Positions 44,234-56,516 of a DNA stretch of 64,000 nucleotides are shown here, piece by piece (the stretch's first letter is position 1; each line of letters opens with the position of its first letter). The DNA is taken from the NCBI GenBank assembly GCA_012932295.1, contig JAAONU010000014.1, positions 34,131,977-34,195,976 on the forward strand, given 5' to 3'. The position numbers were made by a program, and so were the translations under genes. The DNA is from Cyclina sinensis. Taxonomy: Eukaryota > Mollusca > Bivalvia > Venerida > Veneridae. The notes beneath the pieces were generated by a model. It had not been told where the DNA came from and ran no database searches. It saw nothing but the letters and a program-made list of their open reading frames with translations.

Positions 44234-45297
44234 CTGCAAAGACCAAATCACATATGAACAAAATACATCTAAATGTACGTATTTTACACACAGATTAATC
44301 ATTACCACATTAGGGAAACATTTAACATCATGTATTCATTCCTGGCTGGAGCAAGAACACAAATCTGTCCTATCACTTAAAGTTGATACAAAATAGTTAA
44401 GTCTTGGCATCCTTTTCTTATATGGACAGAAACAGTAACTCCTGGCCTCAAGATTAGAAAGCATTTTTGTACTCAGGCTGAAACAGTGCTCAGATTTCCC
44501 ATGCTTAAAGTCGGGATGTTGTCAGTATTTTTCAGAAAGTTCTATAAAAAGTGGGAAGACCAAAAGCCAAAATATTTATATCTAGTCTTTAAATTATTTT
44601 TTTTTCTATGTTGTTTCATGAACAAATGAATTAAGCTTCATTTTAAGGTAGAAACAAAAACTGTTGATGTCTTATTTTTATAATAATATAAACAATAACT
44701 TTAGGTGTAATTATTATTTTAAGTAGGACAAAAACAATAACCATTGTGGTCCTGTTATTGTAGGTACTAGTAGTGCACAAAACAAAAATATATAACATTT
44801 GGTGTTCTATTGTTTAAAATAGGACAAAATAATACTCAGTAATTGTTACTGCTGGCCTTTCGTTTAAAGAATAAGACCCATAACTCTTGCTGAATTATTC
44901 CTTAATGCAGAACAACATATACAAGCAGTCACTCTATAATTTTGTTAGTATTATTTTTTATCAAAGAATGGCATGAACAATAACTCTTTAAAATTCTTAC
45001 AAGCAGAACAAGAACAACTAAATTTATTTACTGCTCTAATTTAACAGAGCAAATAGGTAACTCTTGATTTATCATTCTTTAAAATTGGATATGAACAATA
45101 ACTCTTGATTTCATCTTCCAAAAAGTAAGACAAGAATGATTACTATGCTGTATAAAGAGAATTCACATTCATTAAAAATGACAATATACTTTACAACTCA
45201 GATTTGTATCAAGGATCATTGAAAATTTTATAATATATAAGACAAAGCAATATGGAAGTGATCTTAATCTTGACTGCAATTTTTTCGAAAAATGGTA
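44234..45297. other. AT-rich DNA upstream of exon A, with recurring AACAATAACT words
   Basis: ACAATAACTCTT or AACAATAACT-like words recur at about 44691, 44730, 44975, 45085 and 45132, on average about every 110 bp, which suggests an old decayed tandem array. No further exon could be supported. Confidence 0.4.
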
Positions 45298-45299
45298 TA

Positions 45300-46193
45300 C
45301 AGTAAAAACTCATGATGCGACCAACTCAATATACAGACCAGCTCAATATTACGAACATTTTCTTCTGGTCCCGATTTTTTTACTATATATTCTATTGTTA
45401 GTTAAACTCAGTAATAAGACCAACTCAATATTGCGTATAGCGACCGCAATTTCCGGTCATGAATGAGAATACAAACCTTTTTTGAACTCGAAATTACGAC
45501 CGCGACCAGAACGGAACAAAACGGGCAGCTGTTGACTTTAGCTATTCATCAAAGGTCGAGGTCGGCAAACTTGTTTTCACAAACATGTACATAATGGGCA
45601 CCTCGTGTTAATCGATGTTAATTGATAATTTGACAGGTCAAAAGGATCCAGGTGTGGATAATTTACTTTAAGGTTGGTAGTTATCGGTTTAATTGTTTAT
45701 GACACCCTTATTAGAGTAGACTGCGGCTTACTGCACAATAAATTTTCTATTGTTATAGTCACTAATTGATGCGCAAACGAATTAATGCAACACTAAAATC
45801 CAAAATTTTGTGAGATTTACGCATCACTTTACTGTGCATATTTATTTTGATTGAATATGATCTCTTTAGTTAAGAAATACAAACATGAAAGCCGAGCAAA
45901 AGTTACTTAACAGACTGAGAGAAAAGTATACCCAAACAATATTTTTTGCAATTTATATAGATTTAGCCATATATTGACCATTATTCCGATCAAATCATTA
46001 GTTATCAAAGTAAGGACAAATAAAACAAATAAGTTATGCTCAGTGACACTACAATTGACGCAAAACACACACTGGGTCGATGAATCTACCATACACCTTC
46101 ATGTCATCATCTGAACTCAATTTTAGGACCAACTTAATATTAAGACCACTTATTGCTGGTCCCAGAGGTGGTCTCATTATTGAGGTTTTACTG
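45300..46193. mobile_element. pogo/Tigger-like MITE with TA target duplication
   Basis: The ends are CAGTAAAAACTCATGATGCGACC on the left and, inverted, CAGTAAAACCTCAATAATGAGACC on the right, each flanked by TA (45298-45299, 46194-46195). The CAGT start, the A-run and the CTC word are typical of pogo/Tigger and related mariner ends. Subterminal GACCAACTCAATATT words recur on the left and in altered form on the right. The 894-bp interior has no transposase frame. Confidence 0.75.
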
Positions 46194-46479
46194 TATATAA
46201 CTTATACTTTGACAATATATTTATGAATGAAGTTTTTCCTTCATGGGTAAATATTCAACATGAGTTTAACTACAGCCTGAGAGCTAACGCTGAATGCAAT
46301 TAATACGGCTACTATGTCCTTGATGGAGACAGGAATTACTTTTGTGGAAAAAAGTAACATGTAAAAAGAAATTATCTCTAATGAAAAGAAAGACAACATT
46401 GTACAGATAATTGTATCAAGTAAGATTTTAAATCATCAGAACAAGTTTGAAACTGGTAAAATGAAAATAAACTAAAACT

Positions 46480-48330
46480 ATGTAAACATTTAGTAGTCTG
46501 TGCCAAAATTTGAAATCAACCTGTATTTAATGATGTTACATTTGAGTACAAAACATAATTACAATCCACTGACTAATTACAATCCAATTGACTCCTTAAA
46601 GAGTTATCATCTGGACACCATCTCTTTGCAAAATAACAGATAAAAATAACTATGTAAATATTTAGTGGTCTGAATCCAAATTCAACTCGACTTTCATCTG
46701 TGTATCAAAAATAATTTCAATCAAGTGACTCCTTGAAGGATTATCAAGTGTAAACCTTTTGTGTGTGTGTGTGTGCATAACTAATGATTAAAAGGAGCCA
46801 TAACTATGAAAATATTTAGTGGTTTGAACCAGAACTCAAACTCCACCTGTATTAAATGATGTAACATAAGTGTACCAAAAAACTTTCAATCCTCCTTGAA
46901 CAGTTATCATCTGGAAATGATTTTTTTGCAAAACTGAAGATGAAAAGGTGCCATAACTCTGTAAAAATTTAGTGGTCTGAACCCAAATTCGAACCTGACC
47001 TGTATTTTATGATGTTACACCATACATGTGAACTCTCCCGATTCTTGCGGTAGACTACCGATTTTAGGCAATCTTAATCCCCCTCCCTCTCGGGGCTTAC
47101 ATTCTACCGACTTTTTTCATAACTTCGCCCTCCTCCTCCCCCCACCCACCAAAAAAAATTACAAACACTTGAGTGATATTGATGAATGCAAACAACATTT
47201 TGACTGGTTTACCGATAACACTACGTGTACCATGCTGCTGTATTGGAAAATGAGACCCAGTCTAACTAGAACTATCACCTTTTTTTTATCTTTAGTAACA
47301 GTGACCTTGACATTGACCTCAGCAGCCCCAAAGTAGAAACTGACCTGAATTGACCTATGATGTTAAACCTGTGTACCAGAAATGTTTAAATCTGTCAAGC
47401 CTTTCATGAGTTATTATCCGGAAACCAGTTTTTCTGTTTTTAGTTTAAGCGAACAGTGACCTTGACCCAACTGGCAAAATTTTCAATCCCAAGCGTCGTC
47501 TTCATAGAAGCTACCTTTACGGCAAATTTCATCACAATACCTCATTCCTAACTCAAATTATTGAGCAGAAATCATTTATTTTTTTTTTAGTAACAGTGAC
47601 CTTGACCTTGGCCCCTACATCAAACTTGACCTGTATCCTGTGATGTTATACCTGTGTACAGATAATAGTTTAAATCTGTCAAGATTTCATGAGTTATCCT
47701 CCGGAAACCATTTTTCAACCATTTCATTATTTTTAGTGACAGTGACCTTGACCTTGGCCCCACCAGCGCCAATACTGAAGTTCATCTGTATGTTATGCTG
47801 TTACATCTGTGTACCAAAAATTGTTTAAATATGTTAAGCTATTCATGAGTCATTGCCCAGAAACCGTTTTTCTATTTTTAGTAACAGTGCCCTTGACCTT
47901 GGCCCCACCAGCCCCAATATCGATGTTACACCTGTGTACCAAAAAACTGTTTAAATCTGTCAAGCCATTCATGAGTTATTGTCCGGAAACCGTTTTTTCT
48001 ATTTTTAGTAACAGTGACACCTGTGTACCAAAATTTTTTTTTTAATCTGTCTAGCCTTTCATGCGTAATCATTCAAAAACCACCATTTTTCTATATTTAG
48101 TAACAGTGACCTTGACCTTGACCGACAAGCCCCAATATCGAACTTGACCTGTATCTTGTGATGTTACAACAGATACACCTGTGTACTAAACATTATTACA
48201 ATCCACTGACTCCTTCAAGACTTATCATCCGGAAATCATGAAATGGACTGACAGATGGACAAGCTCAATCCTAAATACCCCCCCACACACACACACACAC
48301 TTTGTTTTGGGGGGGGGGGGGTATCATAAG
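46480..48330 (+). repeat. ~150-165-bp core-repeat array with GTAACAGTGACCTTGAC units and polyC/polyG hairpin
   Basis: Units with TTTTTAGTAACAGTGACCTTGAC, CCCCA[CG]CAGCCCCAA, GATGTTACACCTGTGTACC and CATGAGTTAT[TC] recur about ten times, becoming regular from 47280. The end has GACTGACAGATGGACAAGC (about 48246) and a stem of ATACCCCCC(C) and GGGGGGGTAT (48275-48324) with a CA microsatellite in the loop. Confidence 0.7.
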
Positions 48331-48900
48331 AATCAAAAAGATCTTGAAATTTATCAAAGAAATCATAAGAAATAAACTAAACTAAAATTAACATTTTGAC
48401 AGTTTCAAGATGAGGCCAAAACGTCAACCTACAGTGTTCAGAAGGTGTTCCACTGATCTTCAGCTGACAAAAACTTTATCCAAAATCATCACAGAGATGA
48501 TAAAAAAAAAAAACAGTATGACCAAACTAAAGGAAGACTGAGTCAACAAGAGCTATGACTGGATGTGTAGAATATCCCCAGGTACTGCCTTGACACAGTA
48601 ATCCGATCACACTTCTACAATAATTTTGAAATAACAATGTAGTAAAAATTTACTTTGTTCAAAAGACCAAATCATAATACTTTTACAATCATTTAAACAT
48701 AAAACAATACTGTAAGAGTGTTTTGGTTCTTTGACAAAATGTTCAGAAATAAATCAGTCTTGTTTAGTAAATGGACATTCAAATATGTTTGCTTGTTTGT
48801 TTGCTTGGGGTTTTAAGCTCATTTCCACCTCGTAACATATAGGTTGTACTATAATTTAACTGAAAGCTGGTAAGTTTATCTGACTATCTGACTAACTTAC
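48331..48900. other. Gene-free stretch with another AACAAGAG tag
   Basis: AACAAGAGCTATGACTGGATG at 48545 is followed by AGAATATCCCCAGG, resembling a 5' end of the tagged repeat class, but no core array follows. An A-run lies at about 48502. Confidence 0.4.
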
Positions 48901-48904
48901 ATAC

Positions 48905-49873
48905 GTGTGATAACTTCGGTAACTCAAAACTGGATTTTCAGCTGGATTTTTAGCTTGAAAACTGGAATTTTTTATCGACGCGTTTTCGCAAAAAGAAAGA
49001 CAAGAAGAACGTACAGCAAAGAAAACTAGTGAATTTTTTTTGTTCTTATTGAATGCATAAAGGTTGCACCACTTTCAAAAGGCATAATCTGTTCCCTTAG
49101 CACACTTTTCTATCCATTTATATTCAGATTCCAACTGATGATTGAGTTTTGTTTTTGTCCTTACTAGGGTCAAAATTTTGGGAGAAGTGACTTCTCCATA
49201 GGACAAGATTTGGGAGAAGTCAGAATTTTTTTTTAACAAAATTACAAACAATCTTAAGATGTAATTTATGTTGATTCATTATAATTGTTGCTTTCAAATG
49301 TAACTACACAAAAATATTCAAGTCTTAGAGAAAAGGAAACTTTTTCACTGTTTTCTCTAAATATTTAAATACGGCGGCGTCGCGGAAACATATGACAATC
49401 GGAATTTATCTGAGATTTTCACTCGCTGCTTCATGTTTAATGACAAAATATTTGCTGAAATTGGTTTCCTTCAATTTGTTAAGCTTGTCTTAAATCTACT
49501 TGACCTTTTCTTTTAAATAAATCCGATAATTAAAACAGAAATACCAAAAAGTATTTCAGCCATTTTAATTTGTAATTCATACACTAAATGTGTTAATTGT
49601 GTATCGAGTGTCAACACGGGTTTAAATCAGTTGAAGTAGTGAAATGCACTCTGATTGGTCAATGCTTGGAAGGTAGTATGTATTGATCGCCGTTTATGAG
49701 TATAAGCTCCGCCCATAACCCGAGCTGGGCAAGTTATTGACGTCAGCAAATGAAAGTTTTTTTTTTCTTCTAGATTTTAATATCGGCAATTTTGAGTTAA
49801 TACCGGGACAGCTGGAATTGATGTTGAATAACGGGATTTTTCAAAATCCTGCCAGGATATCACATGTATGGGT
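48905..49873. mobile_element. Possible MITE with ATACRTGTGATA inverted ends
   Basis: The left end reads ATACGTGTGATAACT (about 48901) and the right end, inverted, ATACATGTGATATCC (about 49868). Words such as AACTGGATTTTCAGCTGG near the left and CGGGATTTTTCAAAATCC near the right fit degenerate inverted termini. No target duplication was identified. The interior is AT-rich apart from GGCGGCGTCGCGG (about 49372) and a CCAAT/GC-box/CRE cluster. Confidence 0.4.
49654..49745. promoter_or_regulatory. Cluster of CCAAT-box, GC-box and CRE-like motifs
   Basis: ATTGG (inverted CCAAT, 49654-49658), CTCCGCCC (GC-box-like, about 49707-49714) and the palindrome TGACGTCA (CRE consensus, 49738-49745) fall within 92 bp. 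The set resembles a compact promoter, but no coding exon adjoins it and it lies inside a possible MITE. It could equally be a chance grouping. Confidence 0.25.
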
Positions 49874-49879
49874 TACTCA

Positions 49880-51495
49880 CAGTTACTCCATAAGAAATTT
49901 TACAATTGTGAAGTGAATTGAATGGGTCTGGTTAAAACGCAGACGATATAGATATAGAGTAGTGCAGACCACATAGGTAAAGAAGGCTTCACACCTTTGC
50001 AGAGCATATAGATAAAGAGTAGTATTGGAAAACGCAGACAATATAGAATGTGTTAAGGTGTGAACTACTAATATTGCTGTTTTTATAAAGTAAAATACTT
50101 ATGTTTTATGATAATCTGAAATAAAATTATTTATTTCAAATCAATTTAAAAACAAAAGAACACAAAATTAAATATAAAATATTTTTTAATATAATAAAAA
50201 AATCAACCAATACATTTCATAACAATTTTCATCTTTATATAAATTTCATAAAATAACATTAAAGGGGCACTGTAAAGTTTATGTCAATAAAAATTTCTGT
50301 CTGTCCTTATAATCTATAGAATAATAGTTTTGAAAAAAAATCAAAAAAATCTGAACATTTCATTTTCAAGTTTATCTAAGAAAAGTTTCAACACATTTAA
50401 ATTTAAACACAAATTTAATTTTAAAAAATGACAATACATAATCTGTGTAATAACTGATTTGAAATTTAACCCTTACCAAGTTTAAATCAAGATATAATTA
50501 TCTTTTTTCCACTACTTATGTCAACTTAAAGTTATATTATATGGCTCCTGAAATAGATAAAAATTAACCCAAAAATATAGTATTATGCGATCATACACAG
50601 TCACCAGGAAAGTAGATTAGCTTACTAACACCTACCCCATAGTGCTTTTATAACTTAATTGACAGGGATCTGTTTATTGTACAACCCCATAAATGACCCA
50701 ATCAACACTTTCCTCAAAACAGTAGCTTTAACAATTAAAGGCTAAGTTTAAATGAAATACACAATATATAAATTTGAAGACCCATGTAATTGATATTTAA
50801 TCATATACCCGCATTTATGTTTTCATAAGTAATTAGCTGTGGCTTGTTTATTGCGCAATCCATAATTGACATAATCAACAATGTAGGCTCAACAGTAGCC
50901 TAAGTGAATTAACACTTGGGGAAAACAACAATAATCTTAAACTTAAAGAAAATCTTTAGCAGAATTGTGCTTTATTGTAAATGTTATTGTATGGTACTGT
51001 TTTATCAAATTCAGACATTTTCAACATCATGACTGTAAAATTTCCCTCGCACAGAATGACTTGATATATTTGAAATAATTTTCTCCTCAAAGCTTTCCCT
51101 ATCACAAATGCCATTATTGTTTTCTTTCCACTGAATAGGCCTTACAAGAAATATTCACTGTTCAAATTATTTAATGTTTTAAATAATTATTTCAGCACAA
51201 GTTAGTTATCTAATATAATCTTTTATTATAACTGTATTTAAATCTGATTTCAAAGAAATAAATATCAACCACAACAAAATTAAATATTATGTTGCTGGTG
51301 AAATACATGATGTATATAAACAATTAAAATGAAGCATTAGGTTTTATACTTACATCCAAATTACTCACAACTTGAACCATAACTGAGTGTGAAGATTTCT
51401 TTCTTTAAAAAAAAAAGCTAACTGTTGATAATTACTCTTTTTATCTGCTTTCATGATGGTCTTATGTCAATAAGATAAGAAATTTATTTATTATT
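49880..51495. other. Gene-free AT-rich DNA
   Basis: Mostly single-copy-looking AT-rich sequence. Near 49950-50045 the words CAGAC[AG]ATATAGA and GATA[AT]AGAGTAGT occur twice, a short imperfect duplication. No open frame with motifs is present. Confidence 0.45.
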
Positions 51496-51503
51496 GTGAC
51501 ATG

Positions 51504-52235
51504 CAGGGCTCCTAAAATTTTGAAATCTCAATCGGTCCGAGACCTCGACCCCCCCCCCCCCCCCCCCCGAGACCAAGAACCAACAAAAAATAAAAATAGA
51601 AACGATTTATGGGCAAAGAACAATTTGAGTTATGATAGTGTTGACGTCGCGAAAATATGTGTTTTTCAAAGCGAAAGTAGAATTAGAGCTAATTTTACAT
51701 CAAACTAGTCACTGATATTTTAAAGTGTGCTTTGTGCTGCAGCTAGCCACTACAATTACTATTAAGCCATTAATGAAATTAAGCAGACGACAGTTATCGT
51801 CTATTTCGATGCAAACTCCTCGCACCGGTTACGTCACGCTTTTCTACTTTAACTGTTTTCTGTACTGATCAGGGGAAGTAACTGCTGCGTGGAGTTTGAT
51901 TTCGATGAAATTATATTTCACAGTTTGAGCCGGTCAACTTAATCGATTGGCCAGCTGCATATCAAGCACACTTTTACTTGTTTACAAGTTCATTGGCGAC
52001 AATTGCCGCGCGCAAAAGTGACAGTTTTATGGTTTTATGATAGGTGTGAAGTACCGGATTAGCGATCAATTGAGGTTTTGGTGTGAGATTTTGACTGTTT
52101 TATGAAAAGTTAGACAGATTTTTTTTTTTTGGAAATTATCTGGACCGATTTTTTATGGACTTTTGGACATCGAAATCGGTCCATAGAGATAAAATTCGGA
52201 CAAAACCGGCAAATTTTCGGTTTTCGGGAGCCCTG
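51504..52235. mobile_element. hAT-like non-autonomous element with 8-bp target duplication
   Basis: The ends are CAGGGCTCC on both sides (inverted), with A-rich sequence inside. Flanks are GTGACATG (51496-51503) and GCGACATG (52236-52243), an 8-bp duplication with one change. The CAGGG start and 8-bp duplication are hallmarks of hAT elements. The interior has TCGGTCC near both ends, as in 27745-28533, and a run of 20 C (51549-51568). No transposase frame is present. Confidence 0.78.
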
Positions 52236-52243
52236 GCGACATG

Positions 52244-54015
52244 TGTTATAACAATTTCAATGTATATATATATATATACATAAACATACAATTTACACCC
52301 GGCCCAATGGACCTATATGACACCTTATTAGAAATATTTTACAGAATTTAAAGTCATGTGAATCAATATCATAAATATTAACAAAATAAAGTAAATGCAT
52401 TGTGAGTCTGATCAAAATAGGGAACAAGTTCTGTAATTAAGATAATAGATTTTTCATTATATAAATCAATCATTTGGTATATTTGGTAACTACTGTGGTC
52501 TGTAATAAAACATTCGATTGCCAAAAATCTTGGGATTTACTTAATAATGATTGAAGAAGTAGCCGATAAAATTATTATGTCTACCTAACGTGAATATTTC
52601 ATTCGTACTTATTTCATACTTTAAGTTTATTATTGTGTCTTTTAAATAGCAAGGAAACAAAACAAAATGATATTATGGCCTTATATATACGTATAATATA
52701 AAAATTATATTTCAAACTATTTGAGTGTCTTTATACAAAAATAACCACCTTTTGTATTATTTTAACATATTACTGTGTGCAAAAATTGAAAAAGTATTAC
52801 AGGTCTCAATACAAATTTGATTTTAGTAGAAACTGTTTCATGTGTGACATCCTTATTTGAAACGAAAATTAATAAGGACGGCTGCTGAAAAAGTCATAAT
52901 ATGTAATCAATCCAATAAAGAGACTGCCTTGAATTTTAACAAAAACGAAATATTCAAGGCATTTCCGTAGATATAAAATTCATAATTCTGAGACTCTACA
53001 TCCATTTTTATACACAGTATGTATCATAACATTAAAAAAGAGTATACCGTATAACGAAGAAAAATAAGTAAGATCAAACCATTCTAGTCTGCAAAGAAAA
53101 CAATCCCATTAGTAATTAATAGAAATTAATAAATGTTTTTCACTCGGTATTTGTTCCTATTTAGCATTTAATTCTATTCTTTAAAGTTTAGTTTTATAAA
53201 CCACCTTCAGATCTATTTCCAAATTACTTAGTATTTATCACAGCTCTGACAAAAACACTTATGATCTTGAGTAATTTTATACACATTCCAAAGTCAGCAA
53301 AATGCATCACTTAAATAAATACTTACAAGTATACTTTAAAAACAAATTAAATTTCAAGCAGAAGCAAAAAAAATCAAATACCGTATCTTTTCTTTATCAT
53401 CCTCATTTATAGATACTATGCTATATTTCTTTAAGAAAACAATATTTCAACAATATCTATATTGTCTGCGTTTTCTGTTACCCTTTTTATTACATATGGT
53501 CTGCAAAATGAAAACCCCTTCTTTCCCTATGTGGTCTGCACTACTCTATTTCTATATCGTCTGCGTTTTAATCTGTGCCGAATTGAATTCAATGCAGTTT
53601 TCTCAATTACATCACCACAGAAATTTTTTATGATTCCTGCATTTTTTTTTTAAATAAATGAAACAGCAGCTGATAATAAAAACATAAATTTAAGTTAGTC
53701 TTATGAAAACAAAAAAAAAAAACACCAAAGGCCTTTAACCAAAGCAGAATGTGCTACAACTATGCTACTTTTGCCTATGGCTGGACTGACAGACGTACTG
53801 ACAAACACATATAAATCTGGTATAGCCCCCAGAAATTCTATTTGGTGGTAAGATTCAATCTCACATACAGTTGCTGAGAAATAGCTTAGACAATTTGAAA
53901 ATTTATTGGGCTGGAACACAACAATGACATGTACAACTAAGCTTGGTGCTTATGTTCTTTGCAAAGCATTATTAAAATCTGTCAAGTAGTTGGAATTGTT
54001 CGAACAAATTTATAT
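52244..54015. other. Gene-free AT-rich DNA with one diverged repeat
   Basis: A TATA microsatellite lies at about 52264-52277. The words ATATCTATATTGTCTGCGTTTT and CTATATCGTCTGCGTTTTA (about 53454 and 53552) form a ~97-bp imperfect duplication. At 53780 CTGGACTGACAGACGTACTGAC is a lone tag of the GGAC-type. No gene is supported. Confidence 0.45.
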
Positions 54016-54019
54016 ATAA

Positions 54020-54610
54020 AACAAGAGCACCACTGGGCAAAGCATTAGATGCCCGAAGGGTGTTTTTTCTAAGTATGATGCATTTGTGATATAAGGGAGG
54101 AAAACTTAGGCTTTAAACATAAATGATTTGCTTTAAATTCTGAATTGTTTTACCTTTGACTTACTGACTCCAAAACCAATAGGGGTCATTCACTCAATGT
54201 GTACAACCATTACTAGTATATGAATTTTGAAGTCTCTATGAAAAATGGTTGTTCAGTAACAGGGTGTAAATGATTCTAAGCATTTAGGTCTCTGTGACCC
54301 TGACCTTTGACATTCTGATCTAAAAATGTATAAGGGTCATCCACTCAATGTGTGCAATCATGATGTAAAGTTTGAAGTCTCTATAACAAATGATTTTCAA
54401 GTTACATGGTGGAAATGGTTTTCAATGTTAAGGTCTATGTGACCTTGACCTTTGAGCTACTGGCTCCAAAATCAATACGGGTCATCCACTCAATGTGGGC
54501 AATAATCACGTGAAGGTAAAAGATTGTAGGCGAAAGGGTACTCAAGTTATTCCCCAGAAACGAAATTGCTAATAGATGGATGGACGGTGCTTTGACCTTT
54601 GAGCTGAAGA
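54020..54610 (+). repeat. AACAAGAG-tagged element, same family as 8330-9520
   Basis: Starts AACAAGAGCACCACTGGGCAA with a GATGCCCGAAGGGTG block, then AAGTATGATGCATTTGTGATA, identical in order to 8346-8380. Three cores follow with GACCCTGACCTTTGACATTCTGA and TGACCTTGACCTTTGAGCTACTGG. It ends near GATGGATGGACGGTGC (about 54575), without a clear hairpin, so it is shorter than its relative. Confidence 0.7.
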
Positions 54611-55720
54611 CAGATGAAGATACATTGTAAATCCTTCAAAAGAAGTAGGGTTTTTTTGACAATTTGACCTCAAGGTCAAGGTTACTGCTTACCTGAGTCA
54701 GTGACCTAGTTTTTGATGAATTTGCAAAATGTGGTAATGTTTTCCATTGAATTTTACTGGTGAGTTTGTTGTCAATTAAATGTTTCAAAACCATCTGAAA
54801 TTTCTAAAGGACAACTGGAGAGCTTAATTAACAGGGCAACTTTTCTGAGCAAGTTTCATGAGGACTGAATAAAAAATGTGTTCCATTGAGTGTTCATTCA
54901 AAATGTTTTCCTTTGATGATCTAGTTTTCAACCCAAGCTAAGTTTACAATAACAATCTATGTTTACCTTCTGAATCTACTCTTTTCAACACTATCGGCAG
55001 ATATTTGTCTGAAATGAAAAAGTAATGAAATTCAAAGTCAAATTTAAAACTGGCATAATGCATATAACAATGCAAGCTCCTCAAAGAATCACTGTCTGAG
55101 AAAAAAACATAGGCAAGTGGGCTAGGATGGCCCTTTTATCGCTCATCTGAAAACATCTGCAACTACTTTCATTCAAACACCAATTATTTAAACTTTCGGC
55201 ATTGTGGTTTCTGACAGAAAGATTTTCACCTACGTCAGTCCATATAAAACCAAGTGACCCCTGGGGTGTGGCCAATTTTTATTTTTTAAGCATTGCTGAC
55301 CTTGACCCTGTAGTGACCTTCAATCCAACCTAAGGGAAAATGTCCATGATACATACATACCAAATACATCAGACATCGGTCAATAAGTGAAGACTCAGGT
55401 AAGTGGTTTGTAAGATTATCAAAGCTGTGAAACCGTGCAGACATTGCAAAACAAGCCTATTCTGGTTGCCATACATCTGGAACCAATGATGGAGTCAGGC
55501 TGGTTCAGAAAAAAAATAGAAATGTGTCCAAAGGACACAGATGCCCCCGCTAAATGACACTGGACACAAACTTGATAAATTAACATTGTGGGCAAACATG
55601 TCAATATGACATAAAATAATGACAAGGCAAAATATCAGGTATTTACCTTTCTAACTATTGTTACATGTTAGCCCTTCTAGAAGACAGCATAAGCAAGGCT
55701 TTAAAGTTAAATATGATAAC
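54611..55720. repeat. Mixed diverged repeats between the tagged element and the DIRS-type element
   Basis: Pieces resembling the 1-2190 element occur (GAAGATTTTCACCTACGTCAG near 55220; AAACCAAGTGACCCCTGGGG near 55246) as do degraded TGACCTTGACC blocks. Apart from the possible 42-bp exon at 54967-55008 no coding signal is seen. Confidence 0.4.
54967..55008 (-). CDS. Possible 42-bp microexon of the same or another gene
   Basis: Flanked by a TTTCAG acceptor and GTAAAC donor, this stretch is 42 bp, open in the phase-1 frame and symmetric like the 14 supported exons. It would encode a 14-residue peptide without cysteine (KYLPIVLKRVDSEG in part). It lies 10.7 kb upstream of the first supported exon, with only repeat or unique AT-rich DNA between. 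Short matches to splice consensus occur often by chance in 64 kb, so this is only a candidate. Confidence 0.25.
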
Positions 55721-55725
55721 TGCTG

Positions 55726-55798
55726 ATTTCGTCTCCCACATAACTCCCCTAAGGGGCCCCATAGAGAGATGACGCAGCATCGACCACAGCTCATCAGA
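55726..55798 (+). repeat. Left terminal repeat of the DIRS-type element
   Basis: Block A (ATTTCGTCTCCCACATAACT then CCCCTAAGGGGCCCCATAGAG) runs straight into block B (AGATGACGCAGCATCGACCA then CAGCTCATCAG). A contains the palindrome-like CCCCTAAGGGG. Both blocks recur inverted at 60664-60703 and 60873-60910 almost without change. Confidence 0.85.
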
Positions 55799-56516
55799 AC
55801 GAGGCTAAGACCAAAGGCTTATCAGTTAAAAATTTTTTAGTGACCATTAAAATCGAGAAAAGTAGGCGGTGGGTGAATATTAACGGATTTTAAAAGGCAC
55901 TTTATTAAACAGGAGATTTTCCATTTACAAACTGACCAAACTTGAGGTAAGATTTCATAATTATTAATTGCATTATAAAGAAATTTTAATTGTTCGAAAC
56001 AGACGTCGGGAAAAATTCTTTGTTCTAATATGGAAACCCGAAAAATTTCAAATTACGAGTGTGGAGCCTGCTGGAAGCGGGAAGACGTGAAACGCACATC
56101 GGCGAATGACCGAGATCATAAAATTGTATGTCTCTACTTAGAATACCAACAGAAGATTGCGTGAATCGCAAGAATCTTTTTGTTGTTATATAGTGTCCCG
56201 AAACGACCGCACTTCCGGTCATACGACAAAAATCGGGTCATTTTTATTAATCATGAATTGATGTGAAGTGAACACATATCTTGATTAGCGTGAAACGCAA
56301 AATATTTTAAAGTAAAAAATTGGGACAGTGTGAATCGCAAAATAGGCTGTTGTTTTTTCGATTTTTGGTGAAAAAATGGTCATTTTTCGGCCCAAAAGTG
56401 GGGGGTGGGCGTTTATTAGAGCATGGGCGATTAATAGAATGTTTACGGTATAAAAATTTTTATAAGTAAAGCAGTAAAACGCATGTGTGAAACACGTGAC
56501 CTTTACATTTTTCAGA
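55799..56516 (+). other. 5' leader of the DIRS-type element
   Basis: No long frame. CpG-containing words such as GTGAATCGCAA (56160, 56327) and CGTGAAACGC (56086, 56289) recur. At 56400-56450 a tandem-like pair GTGGGCGTTTATTAGAGCA and TGGGCGATTAATAGAATGT is followed by TTTACGGTATAAA. These could belong to the element or to an insertion within it. Confidence 0.45.
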
